This document shows, one piece after another, positions 36,301 through 48,300 of a DNA stretch of 64,000 bases. The DNA comes from Bugulina stolonifera (Eukaryota; Bryozoa; Gymnolaemata; Cheilostomatida; Bugulidae). A program made the position numbers and the translations under genes. The stretch spans positions 7,416,701 to 7,480,700 of the forward strand of contig OW285195.1 in the NCBI GenBank assembly GCA_935421135.1, read 5' to 3'. Positions within the stretch are counted from its first letter, which is position 1, and each line of letters starts with the position of its first letter. Under the pieces are notes generated by a model that was given only the letters and a program-made list of their open reading frames with translations, did not search any database and was not told the origin of the DNA.

Positions 36301-39300
36301 GGAATCTACCCAGTCGTAAGGAAAGAATCCCTTACTCTCTGACACGCCAAATGCCTTCAAGTATTTGGAGTAGTTGAAGCCCGGTGCGATAAAGTTGCAT
36401 ATGTCAAGGAACCTAAAACGTCTACTCTCCACGCAGGACATACTGTTAACACGCTTAACGATGAAGACAAAATCTTCTCCCTCCTCCTCTTGTAGAGAGC
36501 GAAGCAAAGGTCCCTTTAGTATATTTAGGTCATACTTTTGTGAGTTGAAACCAACCACCGGAACGCTGGAGATGTGTTGTTCTAACTCTCTTTCTAATCC
36601 GGAGAGACCGGACTTCACCCTGTAAGTCGAGACGTTAGAGAACTTTTCGTCAGCAAAGGCTTCTTCTCTATCCGCCCGATCCGCAAGGAAAGTAGAGAGT
36701 CGCTTGCGTACATCCCGGAATCTTTCTCCGAACAAATCTCCTGCCACGTCAGCAATCTTTGCTATGTAGTGGACGAATTGACGAATGCACTTCGTTCCAT
36801 CCTTGCTGTCGACACTCCTCACAAAGCACTTGGCCTGCTCAAACCCCGGGACGTTAGAACATACAGATATGCTCAGTAACTCGTGTCTTGCACTAAAAGT
36901 CATTGTGGAGGTGTTAGTTTGTAGGTTGTCTTTTGGCATGAAGCATTCAATATCATAGGTGATATAGTAGGGGTAGTATAAGAGGTCGGGGTTCACCACC
37001 TCTATTCCCGCCACTCGCTTGAGTTTTGTGAATATGGTTGGCGGGGGTCCAAACGTTCCACCAGGGAAAACAAACACCGATGCTTCCTCTGGCGAGCACT
37101 TATGTCGCCGTAGGCTGGACAAACGTGTGAAAGCGCCATCGCACAACTTGCAGGTGAAACATCTGGCAAACGAATCAACATTCTTTATCCAGCTGAAGTG
37201 TTTTTCGTACATGTTGACAAAGAGTTTACGGGCTTTGTTTCGTGCCCCAGATGACCAAACTATCGGAGCTACCCCCTCATCAGTTAGGCAGAAGACTATT
37301 ATAGATATGTCAAAATGATCTTCCAAGGCCAGCAGATCACTCGCGCCCACCCCGGGAAAGTCTGACAAAGTTGATGAGGGTGGGGAAGAAGATCTAGATT
37401 GTCTCATGTATTGTTTAAACAAGCGATGTGTTGTGGTCTGAGAGGGGCGATGACAGCAACATCCCTTCTTTGGGTCGCAGTTACAGTCATACATCATGGC
37501 CAAACATCTAAAGAAACACAATTTGTCTGGGTAGGGACGGGCACCTCCTCTGGCCCAAAAGTCTACATCTAGTGCTATCACATGTCGGTTGTTAAGTATG
37601 TAGTCTGGGAGTTTGCTCACTACACCGCCCACCTTGCCAATCTCTAGGAGTTTATAGATGTAGAATGTCAGATTCGCAATGTGACGTAAAGCCCAAGCGG
37701 TATTCGGTCTCCTTTGTGCTGACCTCTCTCTCAAGTCGAGCTCCTGCACAGATTCGCAAAACTCTCTCATCTCATTCTCTGCTCTGATCAGTCTTGGCTT
37801 GGGGAAGAACGCGGCATTGTTGCTTGATGAGTGAAAGTAGCGCAACTCTCCACTGGTCTTATGCTCGAGGATGACTCCAGCGCTACAGTTAATCTTCACA
37901 GTACAAGGTACTCTCTTCCACATCGCTCTCAATTTAGTCCACACCTCTTCATCTCCTTCATCTTCACATTCCCCTCTCCACACTCGAACGTTGAGAATGT
38001 CTTCTACAGGACGAGAGTGTATTGTGGACCTGATCGAGCTCCAATAGCGGGCTAGTAGCACCCCCATCTCATCCCCCTCTTCAGCTGTTGGAGGTTTGGA
38101 CCAGAAAACATCATCAAACTTCTCTGCATCCCCCTCATCTTTTTCCGCCTTGGCCTCGCTATGAAATCGTCTCATGTGATGACCTAGCTTTCTCCTCCCA
38201 TCAAAACATCCACCACAAACCGGGCACTTGTGTGGGTGAGCCTGTGCATGCATTCTCTTCGTGTGCCTGTCTAGAGAAAACGCTGTTTTGAGAACCAGAC
38301 CGCATAGTTGACAAGTGTGCTCGGCCTGACGAGAGCTCTCCCCCCCCTATAAAAATACAAAATAGTAGGGTGTAAGTTATTCTTTTACCTCATACTACTA
38401 TTAGCAATCCACAATTGTTACCAACTACCTCATTTAGCACTAACCTTTTTTACTTGTTGACATCTCTGATCAGGTGCTGACTAGTAGGTAGGTGTCTCTG
38501 TTTAGTCTCCCTATAAAAAATATATAGTAGTAGGGTGTAAGTTAATTTTTTTTGTTTTTGGCTCAATAGCGTTATATACAATAGACACTTCACAATTGCT
38601 GCCGATTACCCTATTTAGCACTAACCTTATGTTGTACTTGTTGACATCTCTGATCAGGTGCTGACTAGTAGGTAGCTGTCTCTGTTTACTCTCACTCTGT
38701 TGACCAGAGGCTGATTGTTCATACTGCTAGAGTGAGAAACTCATACCTTAAATAGTAGTATTCAGTGGGCGGAGTCTAACCATTTCCCCACCCTTGGCAA
38801 TACCACCCCGATGTGAATCCGATGCATCCCGATGTGAATCCGAAGCTTCCCGATGCATCCCGATGTGATTCCGAAGCTTCCCGATGCATCCCGATGTGAA
38901 TCCGAAGCTTCCCGATGCATCCCGATGTGAATCCGAAGCTTCCCGATGCATCCCGATGTGATTCCGAAGCTTCCCGATGCATCCCGATGTGAATCCGAAG
39001 CTTCCCGATGCATCCCGATGTGATTCCGAAGCTTCCCGATGCATCCCGATGTGAATCCGAAGCTTCCCGATGCATCCCGATGTGATTCCGAAGCTTCCCG
39101 ATGCATCCCGATGCATCCCGATGCACCCCGATGTGAATTGACACATCGGGACACATCGGGATGCATCGGGAAGCTTCGGAATCACATCGGGATGCATCGG
39201 GAAGCTTCGGAATCACATCGGGATGCATCGGGAAGCTTCGGATTCACATCGGGATGCATCGGGAAGCTTCGGAATCACATCGGGATGCATCGGGATGCAT

Positions 39301-42300
39301 CGGGAAGCTTCGGAATCACATCGGGATGCATCGGGAAGCTTCGGAATCACATCGGGATGCATCGGGAAGCTTCGGATTCACATCGGGATGCATCGGGAAG
39401 CTTCGGAATCACATCGGGATGCATCGGGATGCATCGGGAAGCTTCGGAATCACATCGGGATGCATCGGGAAGCTTCGGATTCACATCGGGATGCATCGGG
39501 AAGCTTCGGATTCACATCGGGATGCATCGGGACACATTGGGATTGGATAATAAAAAGGGAGGAGTCAAGAAATGAGCAGATGTATAAAGGGAGAGTGGGA
39601 TCACAGTCTCAGCATTCAAAGTTCAGCACATCACTACTGTACAGGAACACTACTACAATAGTACATTATCAATGGATACTGACAACATAGTCCAGAACCA
39701 AGAAGAGTTATTTGCGGGCTTAACGGACTCACAAATGGATGGAATTATTGAAGAAGAAGAGTGCAGTCAGAAGAGGAAAGAAGAGGTGGATGCGTTAAAA
39801 GAGGCACGGAAGAAGGGGAAAATAATAGGAGTGGGGAGTCTTGCCCGAAAGGATCTTTCTAACATGGCGGACTCTCCGTCCTCCCCGGAGCGGGCCTCGG
39901 ATAGGGGCGAGACCACAACAACCAAGAAGAGGAAGAACCCAAAAGGAGATGAAATCTGTGCTAAGAAAAAAAAGAAACCCCAGGTGATTGTAATATCAGA
40001 TGATGATGATGATGGCCACGGAGCCGATACGGCTACGGAAGAAATGGATGGTGGTGAGACGACGAAGGGAAAAAAAGCTACCAAGTCCCCTTGCAAGGGG
40101 AAGAAAAAGAGCGGGGGACTAAGCCTGGAGAAAGCTCGTGCAGTGGCGGCAACCCTAATGTAAGTAGCCCTATTCGTATATCTATAAATTACCGTACTAT
40201 CTTTCTCCCGTTTAACCACTTTGTCGGATCTATATACACCACTTTCATTATTGTAGGAGCATGGGACCGGAGAAGAGGAGCTCTCTGCAGACAACGGTGA
40301 AGCTGTCGGAGCTAGAGCCAGGAACTGTGCTAGAAGTGAGTGGAGGTTCGGTGGTTGAAACGGCATTCGGAAAAGCATTCTTAGCCAGGGCAAGCTATGT
40401 GGATGACAAGGGGATGAGACATTGCATCAGCTTTCACACCAACATTCGTCACGCCATGCCCAAGCTAGCGGATGTCAAAGAAGAGGAGCTAAAGGACCTT
40501 ACCCTTCCACCTAGGATCATGGTGTACTTGGGACAGCAGGAGACCGCTAAAGGACAAAACACATTCAACCGTATCGAGAGCGTGTGCTCCCTGCCAGGAG
40601 CAGCCATGAAAAAGCTGGCCGGTGACTTGAGAAAGAAGACCTTGGCCCAGTTGGAAGAATTTTTTCGAGTGCAAACGCTATCTTCCTTCCCCGTTGGTTC
40701 TGTGCTGGTGGTGACCGCGCTCCGACCCACATACATCCCAAGATGCGGTGATGGTGATAATGCGAGCAACTCCATTGCCACCTACGAGTGCCGGATTGGA
40801 AACGAAGAAAAAAAGGGAGAAGTCTTCCTTCCGGGACGTCTGGCAGTTTCGATGAAAGAGCTCCTCCCCTCCGTGATGGTGTACAAGGGACAGAAGACTT
40901 CCAAGAGCGGGAGAACATTCTACGATTGTGCCATTCTAGACTCCATCCTCGGCGAGCGTCTCCTCCCCGCCACTGCACAGTTTTGAGGCAAAAACTTTTG
41001 TCATTCACACTCATTCGTGTCTACTTATCAATTGATTTTATATTATTACTCTCAAACTCGTGTATCGTTAGCCTTACTCATATTTTTCATAGTCGTATAT
41101 CGGTTTTTATCGATTGATTTTATATTATTACTCTCAAACGTATTGAAAATTAAAACAAACTCGTGTATCATTACCCTTACTCATATTTTTCATAGTCGTA
41201 TATCAAGTTTTTTATCGCTTGATTTTATATTATTACTCTCAAACGTATTGAAAATTAAAACAAACTCGCGTATCATTACCCTTACTCATATTTTTCGTAG
41301 TCACATATCAAGTTTTTTATCGATTGATTTTATATTATTACTCTCAAACGCATTGAAAATTAAAACAAACTCGTGTATCATTACCCTGACTCATATTTTC
41401 ATAGTCGTATATCATCTATTCTAGAATACATCACACACCATTACTCTAACCCGTATTTTCCTTCGCTTCACCCTACTCCAGCCGACGGTCCGCCCGCGAG
41501 GGTCGCGACGGGTCGTTGGGGCGGGAGGGCGGGGGAGGGGCGGGGGATGGGCGGGGGGAGGGCGGCGTGGGGCCACGGCTGGACTCGCGAACGAGAACCG
41601 CCGCGAGGCGGAGGGCGAGGCGGAGGGGTTTGGGGTGGGGAGGGGTGGGGAGGGGCGGGGACGGGTGGAGGGAGGACGGGTGGGGTTCGCGGGGCGGGGG
41701 GGGCGCGCGCGTACGCGCGCGCCCCCTCGCCCGAGCCGTGGGACGGGGCGAGGGGTTTGCTCTTTAGACTGGGTTCCGCGGAACAGCCGATGAGGTTTTT
41801 GAAACCCCACCCGCGATGGGGGGGAGTAGGTTCTAGGGCTTTGCACATAGAGTGAGGTTTAGGGGAGAGGAGGGGCGAGAGGACGGGTGGGGTGGTCGTC
41901 CGCCCGGGGAGTTTTTGGATCTAGGGCTAATACGACGCGGAAAGGGCCGGGTGTCTGTGTAGATCTGCACTGACTATACTACTGTTGTTCTAATGTGTTC
42001 CATTGTCTCCATTTAAAAACTAATTGAGACAAATAATTTAATAATACTTTCTCTGTTGATGTGATGAACTTGACGATAATGTGCGAGTAGTACATGTACA
42101 CTTATACTTTGTTGCAATAACTACACTGTATAAACGGCTACATTTACATGTATTAGAAATGGCGCTATACTCTCTACCGATGTATACGCATACATGCTAT
42201 GTACATGTACTGTAAATAACTGTGCACATCCGTATAAAACTCACTCAAATTTTTTCACAACTTCATCTATTATGTTTTCTTTGTAGCCATTTCACTTTTC

Positions 42301-45300
42301 TCAAATACGGAAGCCACAGAAGAATGTAACCTGTTCAACTTCTGGCAGCGTGTTCAGACGTGTGGGCTGCAGTGGTGGACCGGAAATGATCTCTCCCAGC
42401 ATACGAAGGTTACCAATAAAGTCTCGGCCATGGTGAAAACAGTGATGGATAAGCTGTCCCCTGATTCTTACGCCAGTGTCAATGCGGGCCTTCAAGATCA
42501 AATACTGGCCCAAAGTGCCGATCCATTAGCAAAGATTATCGAATCTGCGCTGATAGTGGAACCTTACTTTATAGCTAATCTGGCTGACGTTATTCATGGC
42601 GCCGAGTTGACGGCGGATGAGTTTCAGGCATTCGGACTTCCTCGAGAACTTTCCACCAAGGAGGGTTTGGTAAAGATGGTGAAAGGATACTTTGACCTCT
42701 CGTGCACCTCGTATGTATTACTCATGATTGTAATAAATATAGATCACTAAGATTTTATTTGTAAGAAGATGGCCTACTAGAGGATCGTCTATGTGGGTTT
42801 ATGTGTTTATATGGCAGCGCTGATAGAGTCCAGATACAATAAATGCACACTTACCTCTATACATGATATACACGCCATTCACATGTGCATAATATCTGTA
42901 AAATCTGTTGGTATTATCTGAATTGTATTGTTTTTTATGACGATTCTCTGAATTGTACTGTTTGTTACGAGTCATGTAGTTTCTGCCAACCATTTGCGAA
43001 GCGTCTGTTGGCTGTATAGGCAATTAGTAGCCCTACATGTGCATAATCATACAGTTGATACACGTTTATTACCTGCCCTGTACACTTGCTGTTACTATGA
43101 TTGCTTTATCCAGGGCCGGAGTGAAGAGTTTTACTAAGTGTATCAACGACTGGCAGGTGACAAGTTGCAGTTCTGCTGATAAACCTGCCTCTATTCGTGA
43201 AATGCTGACAGCACTGGACAGTACGTACTGTGATGGGGAGAAAGCTGATCCAGATGTCATTGAAAGTAAGTAAACCCAATTCTGGTCTCTAATCAATGCT
43301 CTCTACCTCAGTTCCTTGTGTGTGGTTGGAGTTTGGGGTATAAGTGGTCAACAATGAAGTATGGAGAAGTCAAATCCTCCATTCTGAGGCTATCCCGTGA
43401 TTATGCATCATACATGTGGATAGGCTTGTTATATTGTTATTAATCATATAGGAATAATAATAATAATATATGTATTATACATAATATAGTCATGTATTAT
43501 ACAGAATATAGTCATGTATTATACAGAATATAGTCATGTATTATACAGAATATAGTCATGTCGATGCTCATAACACTACTACTATTACCAGTGTGCATGT
43601 GGAATGTTTATTCAAGATGAGTTAGTGGAAATGATGAAACTGTAACCCACTCTGTTTATTCTAGTCGGCTGGTAGTCAATAGTAATATTAATCATGGTGG
43701 CTGCACTCAGAAATTCTACTTGTAAACAGGAATTACCTCATAAGCAGTAATGCAAGTAGATAGTATTTTAATAGTGTATCGTGGAGGGGGAGGGCATGAA
43801 GTTCAGCCTCAAAGCATTAAGGAAATCATGTTATCATGGAGGGCGGGGGGGGGTGGGGGGGGGGGGCGTGGAGTTCAGCCTTAATGGTGTTTCTTGCTCA
43901 CTCGCCAACAAATTAGGAGTTATGCTACCATTTGGCTGCTAACTTGAATGATAGAAGCATCATTGAATATGTACATTGTACATACATCAGCTGCCACAAA
44001 GTAACCACATTGCCAAAGTGTAGATAACAATATTCATTAAATTAAAACTGAATAGTAATTTGTACACCAGACAATACATTGTTAATAGGTTAGGCAACTT
44101 TATTGCGAAATGTACATTATATAAGTAGATTAATAGCTTTTTGTTATTGTAACCGGTACTCTCCATTATAGACATAGCATGACTGTGTAAAATCTATATG
44201 GTGAATCCTACAGCTCATATAATTTATGGTAGCAGAAATTGGGTAGCCATGGCAACCACCAAACAAGTATTGCATGGAATGTGCTAAGTGTACAGAAAAA
44301 CAACCATCATGTATTTACGCAATGTAGATTTAGATAGTAGCTCTGTCAGCTGCTTGTTTTCTCAGCTGGAAAGTAACCTCTCCAATCATCATCATGGCTG
44401 TCAAAAAATATTACTTATTAGTCATGGCGTCTAGCTCAGTGGCTAAAAATAACTCTACGCTCTACCTAGAACCATTTTTAGTCGTATTCTGAAGAGTCAT
44501 GTGATTATAGCATATTTCTCTTCCAAAGGTACCACTGTAAGAGGGCCTTTGCCTCACTGCGGAGGCATAAATTTTCACAAAATAAGTAACAAGAGATTTG
44601 ATATATGTTATAATGTAGCGAATACTTGGCACATCTTTACTAAATGAGAGTTGTCTTCTCTTTTTTGTAAGTTGTCTGCTCTTTCTCCAAAGTCCAAACC
44701 CCGATCAAACATATACATGTATAGACGTTTCTTAGCAAGTATTTGGTAGCTGCGAGAACACTGTGTGTCATCTTGGGTTTGTTAAAACGAATCAAAGCAA
44801 TTGGGAGAAAAGCTTGACCAATGTCATTCTTACATAGCCTCTTGTTGACATCCAGTGGTGCAACTCGCAGTCAACTTTTATACTGTATATTTTGCTATCT
44901 TTTAATAAAAGGTTTCTGCTCTTGTATACAAAGTTTTATACTGATACTGATACTAAAATATATTTTAAAATCTAATGATTACATGTTTTAGATTACTATT
45001 TTGCATGGTTTTAATAATACATGTATCGCACATGCATTTGCATTTTCTAGCTTTTACCAAAGATCTCGGCTCCATATCCAAAACGCTATTGAAGTTTTAT
45101 GGCATAGTAAAAGATTCAAATAGCCCGTATGGATTCAGTATATCTGACGACTCCATAATCATGAACCCACAAGCGTTAGCTGGTTTGAACAGTAAGATCT
45201 TAACTGACTGTGGATTCTATATCTCTGCAATGGGTAGCGAGTTTAGTGGACTACTGATGGTGAATAGTACAGTTGGAGCTGGTGTAGTTATCCAGAACTC

Positions 45301-48300
45301 AAAAGGGTAAGTCACTGGGTGGTTGACTGTCGCCACCAACTAGTGTACTCTTATGTAAATCCAGACTAGCAAGTTGTTTTTGTTTTTGATATAGGACTTG
45401 TATTAGGGCAATCTGCTGTTGCATCAATTGTCGCAGATGTTCGCAACTTTCTGTGACCCAACATGAATAAACTCTAGTACCAGTAATAGAATGTTCTCTA
45501 TTTAGAGAAATATATGCCCATGCATTCAGAATGTCTATTTTTAGAAGTTTTTATGACATTCCTAGTCTGGTTACCAAAGCTAGGTTTGCCTGAGTTTCAA
45601 CATTTTCCCAGTAAATTACATTAATGATTTTTACTTTCTCAGCCTGATGCTGATAGTATTTGTTGGCATTGTGAATGCAACTCCAAATACACACAGTATG
45701 TTGACTAAGGACTAAGTGATTGGACTGATCACACTACAATGAAATTGTTAACGAAACCTGAAATGACAACTCCAACAAAATCGTTGAAACTGTAGCGCTT
45801 AAAATATTACAGCTGATTCTATTGGCCTAAGAAATTTATCATCGCCAGCCTTGTGACCAGCCTGTCGTTTTGGTTAGGACAAGTTAGAGTTATCATTTCA
45901 CGTTATATTGGTAATTTCGCTGCCCTAAGCATTGCTCATGGTATATACTTATACTATGTATATACTGTGTACATATATGAAGGTTTACTACTCAATGGTG
46001 TACTTGCTTTAGGCTACTAAAGGGCTACATACAGTGTTCAGTCGAGAGTGTTAAAGATTATGCACCAGAGCTGGTCACAGAGAGTTTACTGGAGAAGTAC
46101 AGTCTACTCCTGGAGAGATACGGGCTATCTGGTATCTCCACTAAGGTACGTACATGTTTTAGCCATAGTATTACATATCAATAGTAGCACAGGTGCGTTA
46201 TGGGATAACAGATGATTTATTCAATGATAGTAATACAGATTTTCAAATTATCTGTTTGGTGACTTGCACCAATCAAAGGGGTGACAACTCTGAATTATAT
46301 GCCGGTAATGATGTACCGTAACCTGTCCTTTTTAAGGAAAAGAGGATAGACAATTTGTGCGTTCTGGTTGTTTGTTCCATTTACATGTAAAAGTAAATGT
46401 TGTTATGTTATTGTCGTATCACATATCAATATACTGTATACGAGTATATCAGTATTTACCCGTAAGACGGTATTCAATATTATACAAGGTAGCAGGCTGT
46501 AATGCACGGATGTTAGTGATTTGGCGTCTATTGTTCATGAACTAATAGCCTTAGTGCCTTGATAATCCATATAGCCTAAAAGCCAATACAGGTAACAAGT
46601 GCCTATCTCTGAAGTCATCCTCTCTATGCAGCTTGGTATTCATTCAGCAATATTCACCAAAGTAATTATTGTGTCGGCAATGTGGAATATTATATAAAAT
46701 ATTTATATACCTGGTGAAGGTAGTACCACAGCACAGATGTCAGTGGTCAGGTTCTTCTATCAGTTTGTATTTAGTTCAACTCAACCATAATGCAAGGTGT
46801 CTTTTAACTTGTCGTTGCTATAATCAGCAAAACATATTACATATAATAAGTAATAGCAAACGCCCATAGTTTGATTTTTCTTTGAAGTTATCCTCTCCTA
46901 TATTCAGAGAGGAAGACAACATCTACATTGTATGTACAATTATTTTGTCAAAAAGTTCATTTTGGTTGTGTGGTAGGAGGATGTATTGTAAATACCTTTT
47001 GTTCCGTATTAGCTCTAATGCGTGCTGATTATTTTTTAGTTTGTTGCTAGAAAGGCACCCAGAGAAACATTGTCTGTATTTGGTGACCCCCATTTGTCTG
47101 TCTACAACAACCCTAAGCCTGTTACCTGTTCCGCTTTGGGATGGCAGACATATTTATTCAATGAGTTCTACAGTTTCAATGGCTACGCTGAGCCAGCAGC
47201 TGCAGGATCCGAGGCCTCTTATGTTACCAAGGTAAATATGGGCTACCAAATCAACCAATGAGCTTGGTTCATTGGTATGTAATAGCCGATGAGCTTGGTT
47301 CATTGATATGTAATAGCTTTTGATCGTGATAAGAAGTTGTTCTCTCTCTCGAATAACAAACACCTTGGGGGAAGACAACTCCTTTTTATGATTAACAGCT
47401 TATGAGTGCCACTGATTGACTTGACACCTAGATCAACTCAATACTGAACATGTTTGCATGTCAGTTAAATGTTGTAGCACGCTGAATGAGTGCTTTAGTG
47501 CGATTCTATCATTTTATGAATTGAAGTTATCTCCACTGTTTATCGTGTGGTTAAATGCTTTGTGGAATTCTTTATTAGGTCAAAATAGATTTCATGAAGA
47601 AATATGGTGACGTATCTTACACATCTGAAAGCGGACGTAAACCGAACAACAAACTCACTCTGGGTAGCACGGGAGCGGAGGTTACAGAGACTAGTAAGTT
47701 GCTGCTAGGATTACATCCAGGTGTTTTTCGAAGTCATGACGTATTGCCTATTAATCGTACCCATTTGAATGTACATCTTGTAAGGTTACATGTACACATT
47801 GTGTAAATTACGTGTTCCAAGGCTCTGCTAGACAATTCATTCTATGATAATCCAAGTTATAATGATTAATATATTTAATGATGTACATGTATGTTATGAA
47901 GGAAATTAAAAAAATGGCCAAACCCCCTAACTTAATATATTTAGTATTTCATGAGGGAATATCATCATAATACCAGGGTTGGAATATCTGCTAAGAGAAT
48001 ACAAATGCTGCAACGTAATACTGTAACATGTGACCCTTTGTCAGATACGGTGTATAGATACATGTAGATTGTAATGTTATATTAGTATTTAGTGGTGATG
48101 TGCTAACCCTATGTGTACTGTTATTGTTAGAATCCATAAAGATTAAAGAAGTTGGGGACGGTGTACAGATAACCCATGCTGCCAGTGGAACAGTGTTTGC
48201 TATCAGCAAGTACAGGTATGTGTAAACATGGTACTAGACATGTCACCATGTATGTGTTCACCATAATTACTGTATATGGCCAGCATTAAACATTAACTTG

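Larger units (their letters stand above)
32363..41983. mobile_element. E2: Polinton/Maverick-type element, polymerase type, 9621 bp
   Basis: The ends AGTAGTATAGTCAGTGCA and its reverse complement are flanked by a perfect 6-bp duplication GTTGTT (32357-32362, 41984-41989). Terminal inverted repeats are about 544 bp. It encodes a spliced protein-primed family-B DNA polymerase leftward and a two-exon putative nucleic-acid-binding protein rightward, with a palindromic 31-bp array and divergent TATA boxes between them. No capsid gene, protease, ATPase or integrase is visible. Terminal sequence, array, promoters and leader are shared with E1. It lies in intron 1 of the RGM-like gene. Confidence 0.92.
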
